Origin: Plesiomonas shigelloides
GTDB lineage: Bacteria > Pseudomonadota > Gammaproteobacteria > Enterobacterales > CAMTGL01
DNA: 64,000 bases
Assembly: GCF_900087055.1 (NCBI RefSeq)
Contig: NZ_LT575468.1
Coordinates: 1-64,000, forward strand
Reading direction: 5' to 3'
This document shows positions 20,029-28,579 of this stretch, in pieces (the stretch's first letter is position 1; each line of letters starts with the position of its first letter). A program made the translations under genes and the position numbers. Below the pieces are notes generated by a model. That model did no database searches. It had not been told where the DNA came from and was given only the letters and a program-made list of their open reading frames with translations.

Positions 20029-21144
20029 TTAATGGCGCAGTTCTGGCGGGATGGTTAATTCAGGCAACGGTGGTGGCGGTAGGCCACGGCCGAGCCGGTA
20101 CTCTTCCAGATGGAAGACATAAGTCAAAATATGGGCCACGGCGGTATACAGCCCCGCCGGGATCTCCTGCCATTCCTTGGTGGAGTAGTACACCGCACGC
20201 GTGAGCGGCGGGACGTTGACGATCGGGCGGTTATGTTGCCGTGCCAGTTGCTGCATCTGCAGCGCCATGGCGTCTACCGCTTTGGCCAGCACAAACGGCG
20301 CTTCCGCCTTGTTCTGGTCATATTTCAGGGCCACCGCATAGTGGGTCGGGTTGGTGATAATCACGTCCGCCTGCGGGATCACCTTGTGCATTCGGCGCAT
20401 CGCCATCTGGCGCTGTAGGTTGCGAATGCGCGATTTAATCTGCGGGTTCCCTTCGCTGTTTTTATGCTCTTCTTTTACTTCCTGTTTGCTCATCTTGAGC
20501 TTTTTGATGTACTGCCACTGGGTGTAGGGCAGGTCGAGCAGGGCGATAAACAGCAGAGCCAAGCCATACAGCAACACTGTCGACCAAATCAGATCGAGGG
20601 TCAGGGTAATGGCAGTGCCGATATCGCGATGCTGCAAGCTCAGCAGCATCTGGATTTTGTCGCCAACCACGCTCCATAAGGTCAGTGAGATCAGCGCGGT
20701 TTTCAGTACGCTTTTGACCAGTTCGGCGATCGATTGCGAGGAGAACATCCGTCCCATCCCACTGATCGGATTGAGCTTGGAAAACTTTGGCTGCAAGGAA
20801 TCGATACTGACGTTCCAACCGCCGCGCAGCAGGTTGCCGACCAAGGCGATGAGCATCAGCAAACCCAGCGGTGCCAGCAGCGTCCAGCCCATGGCGGACA
20901 GGCTTTCGCCCAGATGTTTGAACGCCAGTTGCGGGTCAAACACCTCTTGTTTACTTAAGGCTAGGTTGTAGCGCATGCTGCCGGTCAGCAGACGGCCTAA
21001 GCTTTCGCTAAATGCCGACAGCGTGATGGTGCCGCCCAGCACCAATAAGGCGGTGACCAGCTCGCGCGAGCGCGGCAAGTTACCCTCTTTACGCGCCTTA
21101 TCCAGCCGTTGGCCGGTGGGTTTTTCGCTCTTATCCCCGCTCAT
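20029..21144 (-). CDS. flhB: Lateral flagellar export switch protein FlhB
   Basis: FlhB switches export from rod-hook to filament substrates by self-cleavage. The 371-residue protein has four N-terminal membrane spans and a cytoplasmic domain with the autocleavage motif NPTH at about residues 265-268, in the context ITNPTHYAVALKY. The N-terminal GDKSEKPTGQRLDKARKEGN is typical. A Pro-rich tail (LPPPPLPEL) closes the protein. It lies between fliR and flhA in the same operon. Confidence 0.95.
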   Translation of the reverse strand: MSGDKSEKPTGQRLDKARKEGNLPRSRELVTALLVLGGTITLSAFSESLGRLLTGSMRYNLALSKQEVFDPQLAFKHLGESLSAMGWTLLAPLGLLMLIALVGNLLRGGWNVSIDSLQPKFSKLNPISGMGRMFSSQSIAELVKSVLKTALISLTLWSVVGDKIQMLLSLQHRDIGTAITLTLDLIWSTVLLYGLALLFIALLDLPYTQWQYIKKLKMSKQEVKEEHKNSEGNPQIKSRIRNLQRQMAMRRMHKVIPQADVIITNPTHYAVALKYDQNKAEAPFVLAKAVDAMALQMQQLARQHNRPIVNVPPLTRAVYYSTKEWQEIPAGLYTAVAHILTYVFHLEEYRLGRGLPPPPLPELTIPPELRH

Positions 21145-21175
21145 TGCTTATCTCTTCTCGCTCATGGCTTGGCTC

Positions 21176-21967
21176 TTACGGGGTCACGGACTCGGGCGGG
21201 GCGTAAATGGCCGCCAGCAGGTTCAGCACTTCGCGGCTGAACTGGGTAAAGTTTTCCGGCACGCTGGAGAGCGTTAAGCCGACGCTCAGCACCCCACACA
21301 GCAAGGTCATCGGAAAACCGAGCGAGTAGATATTCAGCTGCGGCGCGGCGCGGGTCATGATGCCGAAGGTCATATTAACCAGCAGCATGGCGGCGATGGC
21401 CGGTAACGCCAGTAGCAGAGCAGCACCAATCATCCAACCGAACATGTTGATGATCTGCTGCAAGGCGGTATCCGATAGCATGCTGCCGACCGGGATAGCG
21501 GTAAAGCTGCGCACCAAAATATCCAGCACCACTAAATGGCCATTGAGCGCTAAAAACAGCAGCGACACATACATCTGGTACATCACGCCGAGCACCGCGG
21601 AGCTAACGCCATTGACCGGGTCATTCATCATCGCCATGCCAAGGCCCATCTGCATCGACACCAGCTGGCCTAAGGTGGTGAATATCGCAAACAGGATATC
21701 GACCACTAAGCCCAGCAGTGCGCCGATGATCAATTGCTGGATGGCGTAAAAAATGGCTAGCGGCGAGAACGGATCAACCGCGGGCATCGGCGGCATCAAG
21801 GGCGCAGCCACCACGCTAATCAGCAACGCCAGCCCGATGCGCACTTGAATCGGGATCTGCGGGTTGCCAAACAGCGGCATCACCATAAAGGCGGCGGTGA
21901 GGCGGAAAAACGGCCACCACAGCATGCCTATCCAGGCGGTAATATCGGCTGCGCTCAGGGTTAACAT
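21176..21967 (-). CDS. fliR: Lateral flagellar export protein FliR
   Basis: FliR forms the export gate core with FliP and FliQ in the membrane. The 263-residue hydrophobic protein has about six membrane spans and the conserved region LGLVVDILFAIFTTLGQLVSMQ-type helix pair near residues 80-105. It is placed directly after fliQ and before flhB, the usual order. Length agrees with the 255-265 residues common for the family. Confidence 0.94.
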   Translation of the reverse strand: MLTLSAADITAWIGMLWWPFFRLTAAFMVMPLFGNPQIPIQVRIGLALLISVVAAPLMPPMPAVDPFSPLAIFYAIQQLIIGALLGLVVDILFAIFTTLGQLVSMQMGLGMAMMNDPVNGVSSAVLGVMYQMYVSLLFLALNGHLVVLDILVRSFTAIPVGSMLSDTALQQIINMFGWMIGAALLLALPAIAAMLLVNMTFGIMTRAAPQLNIYSLGFPMTLLCGVLSVGLTLSSVPENFTQFSREVLNLLAAIYAPPESVTP

Positions 21968-21980
21968 CAGCGGTGTCCCA

Positions 21981-22250
21981 TCAGCCGATCAGGGTCGGAA
22001 TTTCGTGGAAAATCTGGGTAAACAGATCGTGTAAGGTGGTCAACATCCACGAACCGGCAAACCCCAGCATCGCCAGCATCACCAAAAAGCGCGGTAGGAA
22101 CGACAGGGTCTGTTCGTTAATCTGGGTCGCCGCCTGAAAGATACTGACCAGCAGACCGACCACTAAACTGGGCAGCACTAAAATGCACACCATAGTGGCG
22201 ATCACGGTCAGGGCCTGACCAAAAATGACGGAGATGGCAGTGGTATCCAT
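21981..22250 (-). CDS. fliQ: Lateral flagellar export protein FliQ
   Basis: The 89-residue protein has two membrane helices and is part of the FliPQR export gate. I chose ATG 22250 (MDTTAISVIFGQAL) because it gives the family length of about 89 residues and lies just behind the fliP stop. An in-frame start at 22280 would add ten residues inside fliP. The conserved part GLLVSIFQAATQINEQTLSF is present at about residues 41-60. Confidence 0.93.
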   Translation of the reverse strand: MDTTAISVIFGQALTVIATMVCILVLPSLVVGLLVSIFQAATQINEQTLSFLPRFLVMLAMLGFAGSWMLTTLHDLFTQIFHEIPTLIG

Positions 22251-22263
22251 AGAATCTGTCCGG

Positions 22264-23001
22264 TCAGCCGAAACTGGCACTTAAGGTGCCGACGGTCATC
22301 GCCCAGCCATCAACCAGCACGAAAATCATCAGCTTGAATGGCAGTGAGATAATCAGCGGTGACAGCATCATCATCCCCATCGCCATCAACACGCTGGATA
22401 CCACCATGTCGATGATCAGAAACGGGATAAAAATCATAAAGCCAATCTGGAACGAGGTTTTCAGCTCGCTGAGCACAAAGGCTGGCATCAGGATCAGAAA
22501 ATCTACTTTCTCTGGCGGGGTAGCGCGCGGCTCACCGGCGATATCCAGCAGCTGTTGCAGGTCACTTTCACGCGTCTGCGCCAGCATGAATTTCCGCAGC
22601 GGCTTTTCCGCTTGGGCAAAGGCCTGCTTCAAGGTCAGGCTATCGTTCTGATACGGCTCGAAGGCGTTGACATAGATGTCATTGAACACCGGACGCATGA
22701 TGAACAAGGTCAGGGTCAGGGCGATGCCAATTAAAATCCGGTTGGGCGGACTTTGCTGCAGACCTAAGGCTTGGCGCAAAATCGCTAGTACAATTATGAT
22801 GCGGGTAAAGCTGGTGGTCATCAGCAGCATGGTCGGCAGGAACGACAGCGCCGTCATCAGCAGTAAGATCTGCAGCTTGACGCTGTACTCCTGTGCGCCA
22901 CCGGCCTGCGGCGTAACTGTCAGCAGGCCGATATCCCCGTTCGCCGCTAAGGCTGGATGAGCCAGCAGGCACAGCAGCACCAGTAACCCGAGCTTGCGCA
23001 T
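22264..23001 (-). CDS. fliP: Lateral flagellar export protein FliP
   Basis: FliP is a core subunit of the flagellar export gate. The 245-residue precursor has a cleavable signal peptide (about residues 1-19, ending ALAA) and four membrane helices. It carries the family signatures [17 protein letters not shown] near 65 and [20 protein letters not shown] near 188. The gene overlaps the fliN stop by one base. FliO, usually between fliN and fliP, is absent, as is common in lateral flagellar loci. Confidence 0.95.
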   Translation of the reverse strand: MRKLGLLVLLCLLAHPALAANGDIGLLTVTPQAGGAQEYSVKLQILLLMTALSFLPTMLLMTTSFTRIIIVLAILRQALGLQQSPPNRILIGIALTLTLFIMRPVFNDIYVNAFEPYQNDSLTLKQAFAQAEKPLRKFMLAQTRESDLQQLLDIAGEPRATPPEKVDFLILMPAFVLSELKTSFQIGFMIFIPFLIIDMVVSSVLMAMGMMMLSPLIISLPFKLMIFVLVDGWAMTVGTLSASFG

Positions 23002-23366
23002 TAGCGAGACAACCCTTTGAGCATGTCGTCGCTGTCCACCACGTTGGTCAGGCGCAGGCCATATTTGTTATTCACGATCACCACTTCGGCGTGGCCGAGC
23101 AGGGTGCCGTTGACTTTAACATCCATCGGCTCGCCGTTGAGTTTGTCCAGCTCAATCACGGTGCCACGACCGATACTCATCAGATCGCCGATCATCAGTT
23201 CGGTACTGCCCACTTCCAGCGTCAGTTTCACCGGAATATTGCGGATAAATTTCATGTCCGTTGGGAAGCTGGCTGCCTCCGGCGCGCTGGCCGGGGTTTC
23301 GGCGGCCAAATCGCCCATATCGAGATCGTTCAGATCCAGATTTAAATCATTCAGGGTTTCGGACAT
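23001..23366 (-). CDS. fliN: Lateral flagellar C-ring protein FliN
   Basis: The 121-residue switch-complex component has the SpoA-type surface-presentation domain in residues about 40-118, including [20 protein letters not shown] and [19 protein letters not shown]. The N-terminal 35 residues are acidic and Asp/Leu-rich. It sits between fliM and fliP. Together with FliM and FliG it forms the rotor ring under the basal body. Confidence 0.94.
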   Translation of the reverse strand: MSETLNDLNLDLNDLDMGDLAAETPASAPEAASFPTDMKFIRNIPVKLTLEVGSTELMIGDLMSIGRGTVIELDKLNGEPMDVKVNGTLLGHAEVVIVNNKYGLRLTNVVDSDDMLKGLSR

Positions 23367-23440
23367 CGGGGGTTCCTTGCGGTTACAAAAAACGGTACAT
23401 CATCAATATTTCCCGGTCAGTACCGGGCCGTAAAATGGCG

Positions 23441-24343
23441 TTAGGCCGGCGTGTCCAGCACGTCATCAACCTGCAGCACCAGATTGCCGTTACGCTCGGC
23501 AATGCGCGCTTTATACAGTGGGCTGTTACCCGCGCGAACGGTGAGCTGTGAAGGCATATCCACGGGGATCACATCGCCCACTTGCAAATCCATCACGTCA
23601 CCCAAGGTCAGCGATTTTTCACACAAGGTGGTTTGCAGGCGCAGCGGCACTTGTTGCAGCCGCTCTTCCACCTTGGCTTGCAACGTCGGGTCGAGCTCGA
23701 CGTTGGCCTCTTCGGCTGCTGGGGTACGTAAAAACTCCAGACCGTTAAATGGCAGCGCGATTTCCAGCCAGCCCAGATGCTCGCCAATTTGAATCGAGAA
23801 GCGACAGATCTGGAACAGCGGCTGATTGGCCATGCTGTTGTTCAAGTGCAGCGATTGCTGCTGGGTCATTTGGCTGTACCAGCTGGTTTGGTTGCGCCAG
23901 CAGTCATCAAATTGCTCCAGCAACTGACGGAAAATCCGCTCGACTAAACGCAGCTCGGTATCACTCATCTCACTGCGACGACGGGTACTGGTGCCTTTGC
24001 CGCCGAAAAACAGATCGGCCATGAAAAACAGCAGATCGCCATCCATCGCAATCAGGCCGCGCATATCGTGCGGCTCAACCAGAAATTCGCGCTGGCTGTT
24101 GGGCTTCGGGATCGAGGCCAAGTATTCGCGCAGCTTCAGGGTATCTTGCTGCTCGAAGTGAAAATTCACCGGCTTGCGCAGCAGACCGAAGAAGAACTGC
24201 TTGGCGGAGCGCTCGAAACGCTGGCAGATGGTATCGAGGGTCGCCTGCAGCGCACCAATGCGATGCTCCGGGTTTGCCAGATCAAAAGTCTTGATATGCG
24301 CCTGTTCGCTGGGGGAGATAATTTTTCGTTTGATTGTTTTCAT
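23441..24343 (-). CDS. fliM: Lateral flagellar switch protein FliM lacking the CheY-binding peptide
   Basis: The 300-residue protein has the FliM middle domain (about 35-220) and a C-terminal SpoA domain (about 230-295). The N-terminus reads MKTIKRKIISPSEQAHIKTF. It lacks the conserved LSQxEIDALL peptide that binds phosphorylated CheY in chemotactic FliM proteins. A longer start is excluded by an in-frame TGA three codons upstream of the ATG (24350-24352). The middle-domain GGxG motif reads GGKG. It is the first gene of the leftward operon and is preceded by a sigma-54 promoter at 24422-24437. The motor may therefore not be switched by CheY in the usual way. Confidence 0.9.
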   Translation of the reverse strand: MKTIKRKIISPSEQAHIKTFDLANPEHRIGALQATLDTICQRFERSAKQFFFGLLRKPVNFHFEQQDTLKLREYLASIPKPNSQREFLVEPHDMRGLIAMDGDLLFFMADLFFGGKGTSTRRRSEMSDTELRLVERIFRQLLEQFDDCWRNQTSWYSQMTQQQSLHLNNSMANQPLFQICRFSIQIGEHLGWLEIALPFNGLEFLRTPAAEEANVELDPTLQAKVEERLQQVPLRLQTTLCEKSLTLGDVMDLQVGDVIPVDMPSQLTVRAGNSPLYKARIAERNGNLVLQVDDVLDTPA

Positions 24344-24421
24344 TCCGGCTCACTCGGCAACGTCTTACCGGGTCTTCTCGACCGCAAAATTCTGTGTCTG
24401 TAATAAGTAAGGTCTGCGTAA

Positions 24422-24437
24422 TGCAAATTCTCTGCCA
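24422..24437 (-). promoter_or_regulatory. Sigma-54 promoter of the fliM operon
   Basis: On the minus strand the sequence reads TGGCAG-AGAAT-TTGCA, matching the -24/-12 consensus TGGCAC-N5-TTGCW with one change and exact spacing. The predicted start is about 68 bases before the fliM ATG. Confidence 0.75.
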
Positions 24438-24523
24438 GTTTTTGAGCAAAACCGCGTCAGTGTTAAGGCGGTGAGGGCGTGAGCTGGGGCTGTAAAGGAC
24501 GGTAATTGGCGTGTCATTTTTTT

Positions 24524-24533
24524 GACTTAAGTC
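24524..24533. promoter_or_regulatory. Palindrome between the two sigma-54 promoters, candidate activator site
   Basis: GACTTAAGTC is a perfect 10-base palindrome about midway between the divergent promoters, roughly 90-110 bases upstream of each. That is a typical distance for a bacterial enhancer-binding protein site. The function is inferred only from position and symmetry. Confidence 0.35.
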
Positions 24534-24625
24534 GCAAAGGTGACTATTGGACATATATTGACGCGCGGATTGATTGACAAGTGACAAAGAACAGTCAGAG
24601 CGCTTGGCCAGTGTTGCTCAATTAA

Positions 24626-24641
24626 TGGCACGTTACTTGCT
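24626..24641 (+). promoter_or_regulatory. Sigma-54 promoter of the fliE operon
   Basis: TGGCAC-GTTAC-TTGCT is a perfect match to the -24/-12 consensus with correct spacing. The predicted start is about 82 bases upstream of the fliE ATG. Confidence 0.85.
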
Positions 24642-24733
24642 TTTGAACTGCGCGTAAAACCGTCCGCGTCATTGTGGCGGTTTCCTTGTTTATCAGAGCC
24701 TTGTTCATCAGAGGATTTCGGAGAGTCAGCGTC

Positions 24734-25081
24734 ATGTATCACACAGCCCCGGGAATGCAGTACACCTTGGCCCAGATGGAGGCGGTAAAGTCACAAATCG
24801 GCGTCGGCAGTAGCACCGAAATGGTTGCCGCCAACCCGTTGACCGCATCCGGTGCGCAGGTGCCGAGTTTCCGCGCGGCGCTGACCCAAGCGGTCGATCG
24901 GGTCGATACCCTAAGCAAAACCGCCAAAGACATGATGACCGCGGTCGATACCGGGGCCAGTCAAGATCTGGTCGGCGCCATGGTGGCGAGCCAGAAAGCC
25001 AGTTTGTCGTTCACCGCGTTAGTGCAGGTGCGTCAGAAACTGATGACAGCCTATGACGATGTCATGAAAATGCCGGTATAA
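24734..25081 (+). CDS. fliE: Lateral flagellar MS ring-rod junction protein FliE
   Basis: FliE connects the MS ring to the proximal rod and is the first rod-type export substrate. The ATG at 24734 (MYHTAPGMQYTLAQMEAV) gives 115 residues. A start at 24674 would add 20 residues rich in Phe and Arg that do not fit the family. The C-terminal half ASQKASLSFTALVQVRQKLMTAYDDVMKMPV contains the conserved FliE end. It is first in the rightward fliEFGHIJ operon, under the sigma-54 promoter at 24626. Confidence 0.92.
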   Translation: MYHTAPGMQYTLAQMEAVKSQIGVGSSTEMVAANPLTASGAQVPSFRAALTQAVDRVDTLSKTAKDMMTAVDTGASQDLVGAMVASQKASLSFTALVQVRQKLMTAYDDVMKMPV

Positions 25082-25094
25082 GTGAGAGTCTGAC

Positions 25095-26804
25095 GTGACC
25101 GAATTATTACAGAAAAAATGGGCCCAATTGCCGGCGCCGTCGGCGATGCTGGCCAAGGTAAAAGGCCGTCGCCTGAGCGCGCTGCTCGGGGTGATTGCGC
25201 TGGTGGTGACCGGTATTGTGGTGTTGGCGTTGTGGCTCGGTAACAGTGAATACCGCCCGCTGTATGGCCGCAATGAAGCTTTTGATCAAAGCCAAGTGAT
25301 GTCTGTGTTGGATAAGCAGGGCTTTAATTTTTATGTTGATGGTAACAGTGGCCAGCTCATGGTGGCCCGTGACCAGTTAGGCAAAGCGCGCATGGCGCTG
25401 GCCGCGGCGGGCGTTAAAGTGCAGTTGCCGACCGGCCTTGAGATCTTGGATAAAGACAACAGCCTCGGCACCAGTCAGTTTATTGAAGATGCGCGCTATC
25501 GCCACGGTTTAGAAGGCGAACTGGCGCGTACCATCATGTCCCTTGATGGCATTACCAATGCCCGCGTACATCTGGCCATTCCTAAACGCACCTTGTTTAT
25601 CCGCGGTAACCCTGAGCTGCCATCGGCCTCGATTGCGGTGTCCTTGCAACCGGGCGTGAGCCTCAAACCGGGTCAGGTACGCGCGATTGTGAATCTGGTG
25701 TCGGGCAGCGTCACCGATCTGAAGCCGGAAAACGTGACGGTAGTGGATCAGGCCGGTCGCTTGCTGAGCGCCAACGATGCCGATGCACAGGCCGGTGAAA
25801 CCAACACCCAATATCTGGAATACGTTAACCGTTTGGAGCGCAGCTACATTGACCGCGCCACTCGGATGCTCGATCCGATGCTCGGCATGGGCAACTTTGA
25901 GGTGCAAGTGGCCGCCAAGGTCAATTTTGACCGCAAGGAAGCCACCGAAGAAGTGTACAACCCGCAAGGGGCGTTAACTCGTGAGTACAGCCGCGAAGAT
26001 CGTAGCAATGAAGAGCAAAGTGCTGGGGTACCGGGCGCGCTGAGTAACCAACCGGCGGACAAATCGACCAATACCAAAAACGCCAACAACAAGACCTCCT
26101 CTACGACCCAAGAAAATCAGTCGGACAGTAAAGATCTGGTCAATCGAACCACCGAGCTGAACCGCGACTTCCAGTTAGATCGCACCCAACGTCATATCCG
26201 TTATCAGCAAGGCGAGCTGCAGCATCTGAGTGTGTCGGTGCTGATTAACGGCAAGCCAGAGCAATATTCGAAAGCCGAGCTGGATCAGATGACCACTATG
26301 CTGCAAGACGCCTTGGGCCTGCGCAGTGCTAATGGCGATCAGATTAGCTTGCACGTGTTCCCGTTTGTGGCCGGTGATAATCCGCTGAGCGCCGATGCGC
26401 CATGGTGGAAAGATCCGTTCTGGATGGATGTCCTGCGTTATGTATTGGCTGCGGTCGTGGCGTTGGCGGTGCTGTTCGGTGTCGTCCGTCCGGTACTGCG
26501 TCAGCTGGCTAAGCCGTTGCCGGTGAACGATCCGGCGCTGCCAGCGCAAGCCGAGGATGATGCTACTGCCAGCAGCGGTGAGCTGCAGCCAGATGGCACG
26601 AGCGAGAAGGGCGAGGCGAGCGCGGCGTTGCCGGTATCACGTCCGGGTCTGACATTGAACGAAAACCTGCTGGAGCTGCCATCACCGGAAACCGGTTTGG
26701 AAGTGCAGCTGGAGCGTATCCAGTTCCTAGCTAATCAGGAGCCGGAGCGTGTGGCGCAGGTGGTTAAACAGTGGATAAAGGTTGAGCAACATGACGGAAA
26801 CTGA
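25095..26804 (+). CDS. fliF: Lateral flagellar MS-ring protein FliF
   Basis: FliF forms the membrane ring on which the basal body is built. The 569-residue protein has a membrane helix near residues 27-50 and a second near 450-470, flanking the large periplasmic ring-building domain (EYRPLYGRNEAFD near 54, ARVHLAIPKRTLF near 157). Its C-terminal cytoplasmic tail, which binds FliG, overlaps the start of fliG. The start codon is GTG at 25095, 13 bases after fliE. A polar, Asn/Thr/Ser-rich insert occupies about residues 310-350. Confidence 0.94.
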   Translation: MTELLQKKWAQLPAPSAMLAKVKGRRLSALLGVIALVVTGIVVLALWLGNSEYRPLYGRNEAFDQSQVMSVLDKQGFNFYVDGNSGQLMVARDQLGKARMALAAAGVKVQLPTGLEILDKDNSLGTSQFIEDARYRHGLEGELARTIMSLDGITNARVHLAIPKRTLFIRGNPELPSASIAVSLQPGVSLKPGQVRAIVNLVSGSVTDLKPENVTVVDQAGRLLSANDADAQAGETNTQYLEYVNRLERSYIDRATRMLDPMLGMGNFEVQVAAKVNFDRKEATEEVYNPQGALTREYSREDRSNEEQSAGVPGALSNQPADKSTNTKNANNKTSSTTQENQSDSKDLVNRTTELNRDFQLDRTQRHIRYQQGELQHLSVSVLINGKPEQYSKAELDQMTTMLQDALGLRSANGDQISLHVFPFVAGDNPLSADAPWWKDPFWMDVLRYVLAAVVALAVLFGVVRPVLRQLAKPLPVNDPALPAQAEDDATASSGELQPDGTSEKGEASAALPVSRPGLTLNENLLELPSPETGLEVQLERIQFLANQEPERVAQVVKQWIKVEQHDGN

Positions 26805-27804
26805 AGTAATGCAGCCGGAAGACGGCTTGCAACAGGCGGCGATTTTGCTGCTGAGCATGGGGGAAGAGGCCGCCGCCAACATCCTCAAACAGCTCAGCCG
26901 TGAGGAAGTGAGCCGCCTGACCGTTGCTATGGCCAGCCTGCCGGGAGTGAAAAAAGATCAGGCGCAGTCCGTTTTTCTGCGCTTTTTCACCGACTTTCGT
27001 TCGGAGTCGGGGATCACCGGTGCATCGCGTGGCTATCTGGAGCGCACGCTGGATAAAGCACTGGGTCGCTCTTTGGCGCGTCCACTGATTGACAGCATTT
27101 ATGGCGATACCCTACGTAGCAGCCTGCAGCGTTTGCAGTGGCTGGAGCCGTCTAAGCTGGTTGAACTGATTGCCGGTGAGCACCCGCAGTTACAAGCGGT
27201 GTTTTTGGCCTACTTAGAGCCGGATATGGCCAGCCAATTGCTGAGCCGTTTGCCACCAGAAACCCACGATGACCTGCTGTATCGTCTGGCCAATCTGGAT
27301 GAGATCCATCCGGATATGATTGATGAAGTGCATGTATTGCTGGAGAAATTCTTGCAGCAAGTCGGCCATCGCACCAGCTCGCAAGTGGACGGTACCAAAA
27401 AGGCGGTGGATATCCTCAACCGTATGGGCAGCCGTACATCTGAGATCATGCTGTCGCTGCGCGACATGGATCCGAGCCTGATGGTGAAACTGGAAGAGAG
27501 CATGTACCAGTTCGACATTCTGGAGCGTCAGAGCGAGGCCACCTTGAGCCGCATGATCGAAGAAGTGCCGCAAGAGCGTTTGGCGCTGGCACTCAAAGGC
27601 TCGTCCACCACCTTGCAAGAGAAGATCTTTGCTTGCCTGCCGAAGCGGGCCGCTCAGTATCTGCGCGAAGAGATGGAGACCAAGGGTGCAGTACGCATGA
27701 GTGCGGTGGAAGAAGCCCGTACCGAAATCATGCAGACCCTGCGTCAGTTGGCCAACGACGGCGAAGTCGAGCTATCGCTGTTCGCGGAAAATGTGGTCGA
27801 GTAA
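26791..27804 (+). CDS. fliG: Lateral flagellar rotor protein FliG
   Basis: FliG couples the stator to rotation. The 337-residue product contains the FliF-binding N-terminal domain, the middle EHPQ motif (EHPQLQAVFLAYL near residue 130), and a C-terminal domain with charged residues for torque (near 280-300, KRAAQYLREEMETKG). I use ATG 26791, preceded by AAAGG. An in-frame TTG at 26782 would add three residues. The start overlaps the end of fliF by 14 bases. Confidence 0.94.
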   Translation: MTETEVMQPEDGLQQAAILLLSMGEEAAANILKQLSREEVSRLTVAMASLPGVKKDQAQSVFLRFFTDFRSESGITGASRGYLERTLDKALGRSLARPLIDSIYGDTLRSSLQRLQWLEPSKLVELIAGEHPQLQAVFLAYLEPDMASQLLSRLPPETHDDLLYRLANLDEIHPDMIDEVHVLLEKFLQQVGHRTSSQVDGTKKAVDILNRMGSRTSEIMLSLRDMDPSLMVKLEESMYQFDILERQSEATLSRMIEEVPQERLALALKGSSTTLQEKIFACLPKRAAQYLREEMETKGAVRMSAVEEARTEIMQTLRQLANDGEVELSLFAENVVE

Positions 27805-27817
27805 GGGGATCTGAGCC

Positions 27818-28579
27818 ATGTGTGACAAACCCGGCACCATTTTTCGTCCGCAACCCGGTCAATTCCGGCCATACCGTTTTCCGCCGCTGGTGGAAGAGCG
27901 GTCCCGGGATGACGAGTTTGATTTTGATGACTTTGCCGATGACAGCCACAGCCGTCATGGCAGCAGTGCCGCCCACTATCAGGAAGAGTTCAATAACGGC
28001 TTTCAGGACGGCATGCAAAAAGGCTACGACGAAGGCTTTATGCAAGGCCAGCAGCAAGGCTTGGAAGGCGGTCGTCAGCAAGGCTATCAAGCCGGTTACC
28101 AAGATGGCCAACAGCAAGGTTTGCAAGAGGGCCGTCAGCAGCTGACCCATTCGGTGACTGCCGCCGATGCGCTGTTGCAGCAAATTCAGCAAGTGTTCCA
28201 TCAGCATGTGCGTGAGCAGAGCGAGATGATCTGCGATCTGGTGCAGAAGGTGGCGCGTCAGGTGATCCGCTGTGAGTTGACGTTACAGCCACAGCAGCTA
28301 GTGACCTTGATTGAAGAGACCTTAGCGCAAGTGCCTGAGCAAGAAGGTCAGATTGCGGTGCATCTCAATCCGCAAGATTGCCAGCGTCTGCAGCAATTGC
28401 TGCCGGATGTGGTGAACAAGTGGCAGTTGGAGCCGGATTCTGCGCTGGAAAGTGGCAGTTGCCGCGTGGTGACCCGTGATTCGGAGGCGGTGGCTGACAG
28501 TGAGGAGCGCCTGCAAGCTTGTATGGATGCGGTGCGCGATACGTTGCTGGTTGAACCGGTGGCTGAACACGCCGAATGA
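27818..28579 (+). CDS. fliH: Lateral flagellar export regulator FliH with a long GxxxG repeat
   Basis: FliH binds the export ATPase FliI and brings it to the export gate. The 253-residue protein has an acidic N-terminal part ([11 protein letters not shown] near 32) and then an unbroken run of twelve glycines spaced every fourth residue from G61 to G105, the helical GxxxG repeat typical of FliH. The C-terminal part (about 130-245) is the conserved FliI-binding domain. It lies 13 bases after fliG, and its stop overlaps the fliI start. Confidence 0.92.
   Translation: MCDKPGTIFRPQPGQFRPYRFPPLVEERSRDDEFDFDDFADDSHSRHGSSAAHYQEEFNNGFQDGMQKGYDEGFMQGQQQGLEGGRQQGYQAGYQDGQQQGLQEGRQQLTHSVTAADALLQQIQQVFHQHVREQSEMICDLVQKVARQVIRCELTLQPQQLVTLIEETLAQVPEQEGQIAVHLNPQDCQRLQQLLPDVVNKWQLEPDSALESGSCRVVTRDSEAVADSEERLQACMDAVRDTLLVEPVAEHAE

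Larger units (their letters stand above)
24344..24733. other. 390-base divergent control region between fliM and fliE
   Basis: No gene is visible. The region carries two outward-facing sigma-54 promoter matches (24422-24437 minus, 24626-24641 plus) and, between them, a 10-base palindrome GACTTAAGTC plus a repeated TTGACAAGTGACAA-like stretch, possibly activator sites. In Vibrio and Aeromonas lateral loci the activator gene lafK lies at this point; here it is missing. Confidence 0.8.

Noticed and set aside
27633-28145. 170-residue plus-strand frame across the fliG/fliH junction
   Set aside because: It overlaps two certain genes in another frame and shows no family features.
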